Source: Gracilaria domingensis (Eukaryota; Rhodophyta; Florideophyceae; Gracilariales; Gracilariaceae). From it: a stretch of 64,000 nucleotides of DNA. The notes beneath the pieces were generated by a model, which did not search any database, was not told where the DNA came from, and saw only the letters and a program-made list of their open reading frames with translations. Made by a program: the position numbers and the translations under genes. The first letter of the stretch is position 1. Every line of letters begins with the position of its first letter. The stretch is from positions 62,001-126,000 of the forward strand of contig VCMS01000219.1 in NCBI GenBank assembly GCA_022539475.1, in the 5' to 3' direction. Below, piece by piece: positions 44,960-57,447 of this stretch.

Positions 44960-47100
44960 GGAAAAGAAGACTTATCTACGCGAGAAAGCCATGGAAGCGG
45001 AAAGAAGAAGATGCTAGAAATCCTATGAAGGAAGAAGGAGAAGGCCTGAAGAGGAAAGGGAAGAAGTAAGAAGAAGAAGCTCGTCCGAGAAGCATACCTC
45101 GCGAGTGTAAGAAAACTTTGCCACTTGCGGCTAATGAAACTATCACAAACACTCTAGATGGACGAAGACATCATTGAGGGGCAAACCGCCAGTAGAGCAC
45201 GTTCCCGCTTGATCTGGAAAATACTCGCTCGCGAAGGCCGCTAGCCCTGCGATGTGGGTCACGCCCGGAGGATTGCACGCCATGAGCCTATGGAGCAATC
45301 CGCCCGAAGCGGAACCAAGCTTCCGGTCCAATGCCGGTGTGCGGTGGGAGCTATCAAGGACCATCCCTCAGGCAGGAGCGCCCCTCCGTTGGGACGGCGT
45401 GCCTTCGGGCCGTATTCGAACCAGTGAGTTGCCTGTTCGCAACGACGCGATCTCATCATATCCACCATTGGACAGAATCGAGGCACGCAATCCTCCAGGA
45501 ACACAAACCCAAACGTGGACCCTACCGGCATATAGCCGGGAAGTCGCCATCGCGTTCGCTGCTCTTGCAGAGATGAGCTGGCGCTCCACGTAAGTATAGT
45601 ACACCCAAACCCCCAACGGGTGGAAATTCGCCCCGGTGATCGTCGCGGAAACGCTGTCGCCTTCAGGCCCAAGCTACGGAACTCGGTCCCAATCCACCCG
45701 TCATTACACCAAACAAAACTCCCCAACCCTCTTCCTGTTAGCCTCGAACCCAAGGGCGTAACGAGATCAATCCTTCAAGAGCCACCTCAAATCTTGAGGA
45801 AGCTCACCACAAGCGCAAGTATCACTAGAGCATCCACAGGAGGAACCGCCCGACCCGCGGCAAGCCCACTCGGGAACCAACGACCAAGAGCCCGATCAGT
45901 CATCAACGAGACCGATATATAGAGCTCGCGGAGTCACAAACACCCGCAGGGACTCACCCGACTCCACCACGATGGGAAGGCCCACTGTATCGGACGGTTA
46001 AGCATCGAAAGCGCAAACACGACCCTCAAATTTGGATACGAATCAAAGTCCGACGCGAGCGCGCATCCGCTCAAACCGGACCCGCCTCTACAAATCATAG
46101 AGATCACGCGTTTGACGCCTACCCGTGAACCGCCGCGGAACTCTGCCCTACAGCAATGGACGACTCCACAGGAGCAATCAGAATCCACTCACCCAAGTAT
46201 ACCGATGCTCCGCTCCGAAACTCGCCAACCGCTGCCATATAGACCTCCCCGTAGCGTACATAGTGCGACACGTCGAAGCGAAATTCTCCGGAACGATGAT
46301 ATATCGCAACCTCCAACCCTGAGTAAGCCAACACAGCCAGTCCCACGCGCTGCGAGACTCCCCGCTCACATCGCGAGCAAGATAAAGTTCGTACCGCAAT
46401 GCGGGTCGCCACTCCGGAGCGACTGACATCTCGGGAGACCCACCGGGAGCATCCGTATCAACGCGTAAAATCTATGAGACCTCATCGGCAACCGCTGTCT
46501 GGGTAATCATCGTGCGCGCGGAGAAATAAGCCCTCCGGCGTATATCCGATTCACGAGGACTCAGACTAATCCACCCACGGATTCACGCAACGGAAGCCTC
46601 TCGCATTCCAAAGCAATGCGTAGGATCGAAGCCTGCGAGAGAGCAAACTGAGAGCCGGAGGCATCGGTAAAGAGCACCCGGATGCAATACGCCCGTAGAA
46701 CTGAAAGGACCACCGCTTGCGGGACAGGAGCTTGCGCTTGAAAGGAAGAATCCGAGATGTTTACCCCGCGAGGCTTGGTGAGCTCGAACCACCCTACGGA
46801 TTTCCTTCGAGGAGAGAGCTGACTGAAACCACAAAGTATTGAGGCCTTGAGGAGGATCCTGTTGGACGCACTGCCCGAGGCACCTCAGACCCGCTGCGGA
46901 GACGACAGTTCCCCCGAGCCGGGGTATGAACGGGTCGTATCATTCCTGCTAAGCAGAGAAGAACAGTTGAGACTGCAGCGAAACCCGAGGATCGGAGAGA
47001 GGAGATGATATCCGAATCAGCGAAAGCCGCTTGCGGGAAGAACCAAGTGGTCGATAGAACCCTGAGAGCGTCAATTTAACTCCCGATGTCGCGTAACTCG
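44960..47100 (-). pseudogene. Traces of the antisense accessory ORF in element A
   Basis: The position between chromodomain and PPT/LTR equals that of the 617-aa antisense ORF. Short nucleotide similarity to its middle part is visible near 46360-46400 on the minus strand (CTTTATCTTGC versus GTTATCTTCGC with matching flanks). No open frame of useful length. Weakly supported. Confidence 0.3.
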
Positions 47101-47137
47101 CCGTTCGCGCTCGCCCGCCTCGAACCTAAGGAGGGAA

Positions 47138-48062
47138 TGTGGACAACCGCTTTCCGCTATCGAATGCAGCACGGTTCTCATAATGAGATGTACTGAATGG
47201 CCCGTACGTCGCTAAGTTATCGGAAAACTCCCCAATTTGGGTATTTTGCGATGTTGTTGACCCTTAATAGAGACCCTGCATGGAAGTGCCTAGTGGGTGT
47301 GATAGTACGCCACTGTGAGATGGCTAGGTTAAATTGTAGCCACGCCCGTTGCGAATACCCCACACCCTGACATGCGGTCGTCCACGTGTAGACCCTGGAG
47401 GTAGTCATTGTAATACCGAGTAGTAGATATATACTCGTGATCTCACCCTGGACGACGAAGTAAATGACAACGAAGCGCGCGTTTCAGCGATCGGCCTAAG
47501 TAACAGCTAGCCTACGATAGTACACTTACCTCGGCGTGGAGATAACCACGATTGGTTTCGCACTACTACCCCTCAGTCACTTAGGAGCTTGCATCTGCCA
47601 CGCCGAACTGTTTATTACCTGTATCGGTCCCTTGTGTTTCAGGGAAGTTTGTTAGTCATTTCTGCACGTTGTTGTCACCCTCACCCGTCCAGTATCTCTT
47701 ACCGCCCCAGTATGCGTATATTTTGTGCACGCCCAGCGTCGCTCCACTATCGGACCTGATGCCCGCCGGTTGCCACGCGTCCCGTAGCTTCGCTCCGTGG
47801 TGCCACCGTGAGCTCCCCCCCCGTTGACACGGTCCCCGTCTTCTCCATCTCTCCAGGTTCGGGATCACACTTCACCTCTGCATCTACACCGTTCTTCTCT
47901 GCATCTTCACCTGCTGTAGTAGATCCAATCACCGTCTCCGGCTTACAACCCGGCTGTCTCGCGACTCGAGCTACGACAGATGTCTGCCCGTTTCTATCTC
48001 ATCCAGGAGTAGGACTCGACATCCCTAGTGGAACCCCATCCGCCTAGCGCAGGTTGCTCACA
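47138..48062 (+). repeat. 3' LTR of element A
   Basis: Begins TGTGGACAACC right after the purine tract at 47125-47136 and ends GCTCACA, similar to the GCCCCACA end of the other LTRs. Homologous to 36673-37521. Confidence 0.75.
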
Positions 48063-48879
48063 CGGGCTCACCGAATCGGGCGAACTCCGTCGGGCCTAAC
48101 TAACCCCATGCGTGGGTTACTTCGCCTGAACCTGGTTCGAAGTGCCTTGCCGAACGAGCTGAAATAAGACGCAACAAAAACGTAACCCATTCAGCTCTGC
48201 CTTATCATATTCCTTCGTGGACAATTCTTTTCCTCGGCTGAGGCGGTGCGAATACGCCGAAAATTTCGCCGTTGCGACAGCGAAAACGCACTGCTCAACT
48301 TACCTGGAAAGTAGCGACTTAACATATCGACGAGGCCGGTTTCGCGAGGACGTGTCCCGACTTTGATGTGTTCCGTCCACCCTGACACTTACAGAAACCG
48401 ACGAATGTTAGCGAAGCAGCGGGGCTCAGGCCACCCAAACCCCTTTGGCTAACAAGCGGTCTCTCCCTGCTCGAATCAGCTGTGACGCAGTCCGTAGATC
48501 CGTAAGAATCGGGATTACTCCGATGAATGGACTTATCAGCATCACCGACAGCGTTTCACGTCGCAAAACCGACATCGGAGTGACGAACTCTCCGCGAGGA
48601 GCGCTTCAGCGGCGCTCCCCGGGTTCGCGCTCATACGTCTCTCCTCCGCCGGCGTAATTAACCAACTCTAGTACTCATTCGCGTTTTCCTCGCTTCGGCC
48701 GACACCAACGACCGAATGGTGGGGTCCAAACCATCAACAAACATGTACCACCGCTCCTGGCGGAAACACTATACCACAATCGGTGAAACGCTTGTTCAAC
48801 TGCGTTGAAGAAACCGTTCAGATTCTGCCACTCTTCCCTAGTTCCGAACAGCAAGAGTAGCCTGTAAATCGCGTTGAAG
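48063..48879 (-). pseudogene. Element Z gag remnant, distal piece
   Basis: Minus-strand translation near 48870-48675 gives AFHRLWYSVSARSGG...FGRW, aligned with AFHRCGNVYSSNERC...IRTL of intact gag; near 48100 TTCGAACCAGGTTCA aligns with TTCGACCCAGGTCAA of C (59450). It is the part of Z gag cut off by element A. Confidence 0.55.
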
Positions 48880-48932
48880 NNNNNNNNNNNNNNNNNNNNN
48901 NNNNNNNNNNNNNNNNNNNNNNNNNNNNNNNN
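48880..48932. other. Assembly gap (53 N)
   Basis: Separates minus-strand gag of Z from plus-strand gag of B. Both elements lack gag N-terminus, leader and 5' LTR here, so the true missing length is probably several kb, not 53. Confidence 0.95.
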
Positions 48933-50150
48933 GGAGACGTATCGAGCCCGCAACCCGGGGGGGCAGCGCCGCTCGAAAGCGCTACTCGCGAGAGTTCTCA
49001 CCATCGATGTCGGTTTTGCCGACGTGAAAACCGCTGTCGGTGACGCTGATAACGTCCAACTTCATCGAAGTAACCGATTCTTACGATCTACGGACCTGCG
49101 TCAACCTCGATTCCGAGCACGGAAGAAGACCCCGCATTGTATGCCCAAGGTGTCCGGGTGCCTGCAGCCCCGCTGCCTTACGCTAACAATTCGTCGCGTC
49201 TGAACCGTCCCGGGTGGAGGACACAGCACCACAACCTTCGAGTGGCAATCGCCCTCGCGACAAAACCGGCCTCGGTTCATATGTTACCCAGTGCTACCTT
49301 CCAGGTCACCGTTAATCGACGCAGTGTATTTCCGCCGTCGCACAGCCGAAAATTATTGCGTATACGACGCCTCACGCCCGAGGAAAAGAAATCTGTTTCA
49401 CGAAGGAAAATGTAAGGCCAGAAGCTGACTGGGATTACCGGGTCCGCGTCTATGTCAGCCCGCCGTTCCGGCACAGGCACCTTCAACCAGGTTCAAGGCG
49501 AAGCCCACGCATGGGGTTTCAAGTTAGGCCCCCCGAACGGAGTTCACGCACCGAATTCGGTGAGCCCCGCAGAAAAACTGACTTCGGGAGTTCCCCCTAC
49601 GGGGAGGGCGCCTTCCGGGCCCGAAGTAAAGGCGCCCGAGGCGTCACGCTCGCTCCCCAGCTTTAGAATCCCTTCAAGAATAGCGGCTAAATGACGTGAA
49701 GCTCAGAACACCTTTCGGTTCTACGTCGTCCGTGGAGTACGGTCCCGTAATCTCCGTATTTTCCGGAAGAGTTCTTGTATGGCCAAAGAAACTACAAAGT
49801 TATGCCATCTTGGCTTGTCTAACCAGTTCATGGTTCGACAGTTGTCTTGTGGAACAGGAGCTGCACCGAACCTATTCACCTTGAGTTGGTGCCACCCGCG
49901 GCACGGGATGAAATTCGTCGATTGGTCCAGGTTGGATATTCGCGGATGCCAAACTAACCCGTTCGTACTCTTGGGTACATACCTCTCATGTACGTTAGGA
50001 ACTGTATGGTATAAAGGGGATTTTTCATGGTTTGCAAAGCATTGCCGCACCGGTGATACTCGGTTGTGACTTTGTGATCGTTTTGTTGAGCGATTCGACC
50101 TCGAGCTCGAGTTGTTACCATGGATTGATGGTTCCGAAATACCGATTGTA
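48933..50150 (+). pseudogene. Element B gag end and protease remnant
   Basis: From 48940 the DNA parallels C from about 58893. The gag-protease junction at 49580-49740 (GAGGCGTCACGCTCGCTCCC) parallels C 59640-59660. A degraded retropepsin active site appears at about 49850 (CGTGAAPN versus DTGAGPN). Frames are broken. Confidence 0.6.
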
Positions 50151-53100
50151 AGGAAACCGCTAAGAGAGCTACACGCAAGGCGCGTCCCGCTCCCTCTGCC
50201 ACAGGAGTTCCACCGTCGACCGGTATCTCTAAGCTCCATGTGGCGTCATCCATCGCAATCCCTGCGCAATCCCAAGTTTGGGTCACCTAACTACGAAGCA
50301 GTCTGGCCTACGTGGGTACAACCATTGCCATCATTGTATGATCAGTAAGCAACTCGCTTTGGCGAACGGAAGTAATCTCGGTGAACCCGACAAACCATTC
50401 AGAGTTATTTTGGTCGGCCAACTTTGGCACAACCCGACAGTGGTTAGCTAAAAACAAATCCTTGGTACCACTCTTCCACACCCTGCTGCTATGTACCGAC
50501 GAAGATACGCCGTTGCGGAATGTTTCTCGGTATAACCGATGCTAAGGAGGATGAGCAGCGGAAACCGCGTTTACCGCAATCGGTTACCCGGCGAGCGAGT
50601 TACCGAATCGCTGGCACCCACCGAGGGTAAGCTTGCCACCAGGAACGAAGATACAGACCCTGTCAAGGAAAACTGAACAGTTGAATTTTTAAGTCATGTA
50701 CCTGAATCTCATAGACGGTAAGCTAAGAGAATGTTAGGGAGTTCCACACCCATGTGGGATGGATCCCGTCGGAACAATTGGAATCACGGAACACCGTATT
50801 GACCTAATTCCAGGGTACTAGCCCCATTTCCCAACACCCATCTACCCCCCCGGGGGGCTGGTCCCAAAGCTAGGAAGAAGATCAATCTTCAGTTGAGAAA
50901 TGTTACGCCGCTGGCGTCAATAGAGGGCGGCTCAATCCGCCTGGGCCTCACCCGTGGTGGCTAGTTCCAAAAGCGGACGGAGTCGTGGCGATTCTGTATT
51001 GATTACCGTCGTCTAATTCGTCACTCCGTCAAAGACGTTTATCCCATACCCAGGATGACGAATTTACATTGACTCGCTTGGGTGCTACAGTGTCACCGCC
51101 TTGATGCCAATTGGGGATACTGGCAAGTTCCGATACAGTGAAAAGGATAAGGACAAAACTGCTTTTGTGTGCCACCAAGGTTTGACCGGTTTAACGAATG
51201 CCGTTTTGTCGGAATTAACCAACGCGCCGGTACGTTTCAAACGTTGCTATCGATATCCTCTTGGCCGATTCAAGTTGGAAGACCTGCTGTGATCTTGACA
51301 TATATTCGTGTTCTCCGATAACCTTGTACCACTTAACACACGTCCGGGACGTCATGAGAGTGCCTCAGGGACCGGCATTTACGCTGAAAACTCAAGATAA
51401 GTGCGAGTTCTTCACAGATTCTGTCAAATAACTAGGGGCATATCATTCGACTGGACAGCTCTCAAGTTTGACCGCAGTTCGCGTGAAGTCGCTGAAGGAA
51501 GAGCGAAACACCGACGACCACAAACGGAACTCCGCAGTTTCTGGTCTGTATGTATTATCGGCGCCGTTTTGTCCCCGAACTTCGCAGATATTCACCCCCC
51601 AAACACCTTTTGAGAAAAAGGTCAACCAGTTCAACTGGAACCCCTAGGCGACGCGGAAGGTCTGCTTTTTCGGCATTAATTGACGCAAAAGTAACGTCAC
51701 CGCCAATCTGGCTTTGCCTAAGCTTAGGACTTCATTCGAAGTATACACTGACGGCCAGTCGCACACCAGGTTGGTGCGCCCTGATTTCAGGTCACGGAAG
51801 ACCCGGCGTAGACATTCCAATGGATTACTGGTCGCGATCCTTGAACGTACACGAAGCCGTAACTAACTTCAGGTTCGGAGAGAAAAGAGTGCTAGCCGTT
51901 GTATGGGCTCTAACTACACTAGGCCATATCTTATGCGGCGCAACCATTTACGGTTACATTACGGACCACTCATCTTCCGATGGCTCATGGAAATCTGAAC
52001 CATCAGGACGCTTGATGCTGTTGGCGCTTGAGTTATCGAGTTCGATTCACAGTACGTACAAAAAGGGAACGTGGAATCTGCAGGCAGATGCACTCTCCCG
52101 CTTGGGGACAGATGCAGAAGCGGCACCAGTTGACGATCTGACATTACCATGCTTTATGGTGGAGAACCAAGCAGGTGGGTCGAATTTTGTCGGATGACAT
52201 CTGTGACCGACATCCTGCCTCACTCTGAGAAGTTGGATCCCTTGACTGGATTCTTTTGTACCCATCACTCCCTGAGGAGATGATCGAGAACAGCAAACGG
52301 AATGAGTTTTGTACGCGAATTCGACGCTCGTCTCAATGGAGGAGATCGTATACCTTTTCATGTAACGATCAGGGTACCTGGTTTAGGTTGTCGAAAGCGT
52401 ATACCCAAATTGGGGTCCCATACTCGCTGCAAAACCGTGTGTTGGGTAATGACACACTATGTGAAGGTAGGAGCCCACCCAGAGGTCGAAAAACTATACT
52501 TGACCCTGCGAGGGATTTTTACTAGGCCGTCAATGGCATTGGGATGCTACGCAGTACGGACGCTCTTAGCACCGACGTGCGCAAGAATTAACGTGAAATC
52601 TTTCGTTAAGTACTCGAAGAAGTTAACGCTGTCCCAGCACGGTCTCCTTTGGAGTTTATCGCTATCGAATCTAGGTGAATGATCAGAACCGCAAAGAGGT
52701 ATCGATACCTTCTGGTATCACCGATCGGTTCTCTAAGTTGGTACGGACAGTCCCGCTGAAACGGATTACGGCCACCGTGGTTGCACAAGCTTTTGTCACC
52801 CACTGGGTCTTTGTGTACGGTCCACCGGTTCATCTATTATCAAAACGGTTCACAGTTCACGTCGAATTTTCCAGGACGCTGTCGGATCTTGAGTGTCAAG
52901 AATCTATTTACGACCACTACCACCCCCAAACAAATTGGCAGTTAGAACGATTTAACCTACCATGGCTAAAATGCATTAGATCTTATGTGGCAGATCATCC
53001 GTAAGGGATTGGGATGTGTATACGGGAACGCTATTACGCTATGCGTACAACACCCCAAGTCCACCGGTAACCGAAGCTAGCACCTTTTGGTTGGTATTGT

Positions 53101-53500
53101 CAAGATACCGCCACCGGTTGCAATTCGAGCTCAAGAACGCTTTTTCTACGTACCGTCTGTTGTCTTAACAGGAACGCTTGAGATTGCGTTAACCAAAATG
53201 GTACCGGTCGCTCGCACAGCGATGGCATAAGGCGCAGGCGTTATAAGCGCAACTTCGTGCGAGGTTAAACCCCATTGACAAAGGTCAAACCAGGACGATA
53301 TGGTATTTCTCCGCAAAGAAACTTAATCCGAGAAGAAACCGCCACGCCACAAGCTCTCGCCTATCGCGGAAGACCCGTACAAGGTTTATTTCCGTTCACG
53401 GACGGTCCTGTAGTATTGGAATACAATAATCTCCACGAACGGATATCGTTAGACCGGTGTCGCGCTGCACCACCAACCTACGTTCACGGTTAACACCCAA
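50151..53500 (+). pseudogene. Element B RT, RNase H and integrase remnant
   Basis: Recognisable blocks: RT near 50985-51300, YRRRFVPELRRY (compare YRRFISRFAKI) at about 51550, the RNase H-type region RSLNVHEAVTNF at about 51840, STYKKGTWNLQADALSRLG at about 52050, the integrase core VTHWVFVYGPPVHLL at about 52800, and the GPY/F-type stretch near 53275-53490 (compare KLSPIADGPYRV). Multiple stops and frameshifts. Confidence 0.65.
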
Positions 53501-54600
53501 CTGGGGAGCTACAGGGGACGAACAGGTCCTATTCTTCGCGCCCTGCGACCCCGCCCTGGCTGATGCCGGCTACATTCTACCTAAAGTCAGAATCACCCAC
53601 GCGGGTTAGCACAAACCCGTTGCGGGAGACGAAGAGGAAAACTCAATAGAGTTGACCCCACCGGACGTCGTGCTCCCGTTGCCACCCCGCCTAAGGGAGG
53701 GGAGAAAGTACGGACCCGTTACACCGGCGTCGCACGGCACACTGTTCGCAAGGTACCGCCACCAATCTCGGCGTCTCTACCATAGGTTTGTTGGTGCGCC
53801 GAGGCGCTGTACCTCGTGGTGATACTCCGTCCGAGTTCGTTGGAAGCAATTGCGTGGGAAACGACACGACCCCACCCAAGGGGTACACACCCGCTGTGGA
53901 AACGTAACCCCGTCGGGGAACACCACAACTGGAGTAGTGGCACCACCGCAGAGCGGAGAGAAGACAGTTATCTGTAGGACCGGCTTCCCGGAGAACGCAG
54001 AGCCGCAAGCGGTTAGATCAGCCCTCAATGTTTACCACCGGTGTTAACCACGGCCGTGTTGAGAAACGAGAAGCGTACTTACCCGCCGTAGTATGGGGAA
54101 AACAACCTTGGAAAGGGTGAAGTACGAAAGTACGAGGTTGGAAACCGTCGATGGTGCACCCACGCCGCGTGGCAGAAGACTCATGACACACCCAAGTTTG
54201 AGAGTAACACTGTGTGACGTGGTGACGTACGAGAGCACCCGGCCGACCGCGGGAAACTGCTGAACAGTAAGTCGCGGCGCGATACCACACGTGCACGGTG
54301 CGCGATTGTACGTCGCCAACCTTTAGCGCGAACGACACCTGTTAGGGTAACGCGTGGCTCACACGTGCACCGCCTGGCCAACCAGAAGGCCGCGATATGC
54401 ACCGTGATTGGTCAAGCCGCCTCCATGGCGCACAGCGAAACCTGCCCGTTCTCCGTCGCACGGACGATCCTTCTGGATAGCAAGAGGGAGCTCAGAATCC
54501 GAAAGCTACCGTTGGACGGCGGGAAGCTCAACCAAAACGAGCCGAACTCGTCAGAACTCAAGAAGGAGATATTTCAAGAAAACCTTTCAGGTTGAAGATT
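53501..54600 (+). other. Element B linker between integrase and chromodomain
   Basis: About 1.1 kb with no continuous frame. In element C the start of the corresponding stretch (63490-64000) is an open Ser/Thr/Glu-rich coding linker, so this is probably the same region in frame-broken form. Confidence 0.5.
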
Positions 54601-54609
54601 GCGACTCTC

Positions 54610-54985
54610 CTGCGTAATTGTAGTTGTCGCAGCGAGGAACTCTAGTGAGTCGTGACTGGTTTAAGTCCAAGAGGAACCCCTCTAGAGTTAGGGCCACCAC
54701 CCTCGCACCCTCAAGGTACGGAACCACAATGGGTGAGGAGAGCAGCAAACACCGAGGTGACCCGCAGAATACGTGGAATCGAACGTATCGTACGTCATAG
54801 TTGTAGGACCCCGATGGACGGTACTGTACCAGTGCGATGGGTATGGCTACCTCCGCCGAGGAGGACACCATGGAGGCCGGTCCGAGCACCTACCTAGGTC
54901 GAAGATCGTTCATACACACGTCGCACTCGGTCGCCCTTGCCGTCCAACCTGGACCAGCCAGGTGGATAAGGAACCTTCCCGGTGA
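54610..54985 (+). pseudogene. Element B chromodomain, frame-broken
   Basis: Noisy copy of 31510-31863: pieces RIRGIERIVRH, YQCDGYGYL and HLPRSKIV occur in different frames owing to single-base indels. The TAG before the domain is also present. Confidence 0.65.
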
Positions 54986-55345
54986 GGAGCTGTCAACTTA
55001 TACCCGTGCGGAGACTCAGGAAAAATGGAGAGTTGACCCCTTTCTGTGTTGGGGATGAAGGAAGGAAGAAGACCAATTTGAAGCCGGTTTGAAGACTTAA
55101 CAGAAGGAAAGTTGAGAAGAAAGAAAGAAGAGCATACCGAAATTGCCGTTACCGTTTAAACGTAGAGACAAGAAGCACCAAAGAAGTTTTGAAGACACTT
55201 TGGAACACAGTGTGAGTTGAAAGAAGTAATCGAAGATGCGATCAAGTTTCGTGGGAGAACAGGCAAAAGGGTGAAGGGCGGAAAAGTTACCCTAGATGGT
55301 ACTGTCTACTTATACTTAAGGACCAAGGTCCTCCAGCCTGGTCAT

Positions 55346-57367
55346 CACACCCCGAATAGACCGCAACCCGCTACCCGAACCCTGCAGGCGGAACGGCGTA
55401 AGGCCAGTATCCCTGCCATAGTGGTGAGATGATCGGGCACGATAATTTCCAGGTCTCTGGAGACTGGGCGCTCAACATCGCCGATGTTCGCGGGAATCTC
55501 CGGAAGCGACCGGAGCTGTCGGCCGGAAGGACCTAAGGAACGTAGCCGCTACAGGGGCCGGACCCACACGGAACCACTCGCTTGAGTCGGGAACATTCCA
55601 ACCCACAGGACCTGGGGTACCCCGCCCTGGCGTGCAACACCTGATTCGCCCGCCGGTAGGTCGTCACCAAACTCCTGGTCCATCTCGACAGTGCTCCCGC
55701 CGCCTCTCCACCTGGTATTTCCATGTTCGATCATCCAGACATTCTACTGGAGAGCGACCCAGCTTGCGTCAATCTCTGAGAAAATCAAGAATAGATACCC
55801 AAACAGAGACGACGCATATCAAGCCGGAACACCCGATAACTGACCACCTCGACCGCCCACAGTACTGTCTGGTAGATCGACCCGTGGCTGGCGTTCGGTG
55901 CCCACTCGGATTGAATGGCGCTAGTTGTCATCGTACCTTCCCTCATGGGAATACAACGAAATCTCCTGCGGTGGGAATGTCTCCTACCGACTGTGAGCGG
56001 TCGCTAGTGACGACTAGGACCTTGTCCACCTGCGAACGGGGCCACCGTTTCCCAATCGACTCCATCGATAACATCCAAGATGTAAATGGCATGCTCAAGT
56101 CCACGTTTTCTCTTCGGACCCCAGGGAGTGTGCAAATCCAGCGCAGCGGATAATGTTGCGCAAGCATCGCGGAATATACCAAACACGGTAGTTGTCGTAA
56201 GCCCCCAGAGGAGGAACGCTGCTACGCGTGCCGCCCCACTCGCCGCTTACCAGACCCCACCATCCTGAACGCGGACGCTGATCAATCGGGAAGCCGATGT
56301 AACTCAAGCACGAGGCAGTTTCTGGCAAAACACCCTTTGACCGGCGTACCTCCATCATCACGCCACCAATCTGGTTAGAGGAGGGAACCGTCCAACAAAG
56401 CCTGCGGTCTGTACTCTCGGTCTCGATATCTTCGGGTACGGAATAAAGCATACCCAGCTGTGGGAACGAGCTTTCCGCTCAAACCGAATGGCGGGTTGAC
56501 GACACCCCCCTGGCGAAGCGTTTCTTGCGAAGATAACGGGACCTCGCTCGGAGTATGCGGCCGATTCCAGCCACGAGCGATCCACCTCGATGTGGTCGGG
56601 CCATCGCCAGCCCCTACCCGCGCCTTGGGTCGGCAACTTGCGCCAAGTTGTCTCCATATTCGGACATTCACCGAGAAGTACGGTAGAACGGCTGAGTATC
56701 GAAACCCATATTCGACGGTGGAACCAGGTTGCCTCGAGGTGCACTCGACTGAGTCTTCTTGTACTATCGTGTTCGCTTCGCGCGCGGTGTTCAGGTTTCT
56801 CACCTCGGCGGGTATCGTGGTACCGGAGGAGCCATCGGGTTCGATCGCTTATGGACGAACTTTCATTCTGGGATTGCACTTACCGCTAACGTCCAGACCG
56901 CCCGGGTAGGAAGCCTTTCGGCATACGACTCCAAGGACTATGTGTCATTCCCGTTAACAGCTACGGATGGAAACCACGGTGCACGCTGAACTAAACCCAT
57001 CTATCGGGGAGTGGATCCGCGTACCTGCGAGAGATTCCCTACGATATCCAACAGCTTGGTTCGCCATCAGCGGCATCGCTTGGCTGAATTCCATAACGGC
57101 AACGTTCACCGGGACCAATCGCAACAGTTGAGACTGAGGCGGTGGGAGCCGTTCCGAACCCGCGACTTGATTTCAGGTTAGTTTCGACGGCGCCCTCGCC
57201 TGACCCGCGGGTCGGTGATGAAGGAAACTGATTTCGGTCGTTCCATTCGGAATGACAGATGATGCTACTGTGATCGTAGTTCGCGATACTTGAATGTACT
57301 CTGTTCGCTTGAGTGTGGTATCGCGCTTTTTGCGAGGGTATAGAAACGAGGAGTTGTACCCGCTCAT
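55346..57367 (-). pseudogene. Antisense accessory ORF of element B, frame-broken
   Basis: Counterpart of the intact 617-aa antisense ORF: starts MSGYNSSF at 57367 and contains YILDVIDGVDWET near 56050 and FLHHRPAGQA near 57200. Differences from the intact copy are mostly one- or two-base insertions and deletions, which break it into many frames. Confidence 0.7.
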
Positions 57368-57447
57368 GATTGTGACGTATTCCCTATCGTACTTTGCGTT
57401 CGCACAAACTTCAGCTCGAAGCTCGTCCTCGGCTCTAAGGGGGGAGA

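Larger units (their letters stand above)
36673..48062 (+). mobile_element. Element A: Ty3/gypsy retrotransposon nested in element Z
   Basis: LTR-to-LTR length about 11.4 kb. Between the LTRs, in order: ~1.2 kb leader and gag N-terminal region, gag, protease, RT, RNase H, integrase, a decayed chromodomain, traces of the antisense ORF, and a polypurine tract (CCTAAGGAGGGA, 47125-47136). Flanking DNA on both sides is gag of element Z, so A inserted into Z. A 5-bp target duplication could not be confirmed because the sequence there is unreliable. Confidence 0.7.
28234..48879 (-). mobile_element. Element Z: Ty3/gypsy chromodomain retrotransposon, interrupted by element A
   Basis: Reading leftward: gag remnant 48879-48063, then (after element A) gag end, protease, RT, RNase H and integrase remnants 36672-32831, gap, chromodomain 31863-31510, antisense ORF 29287-31140, PPT, 3' LTR to 28234. 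The two gag pieces are continuous when compared with element C: the right piece matches up to about 59480 of C, the left piece resumes at about 59490-59500. No 5' LTR is seen; it would lie at the 48880 gap. Confidence 0.65.
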
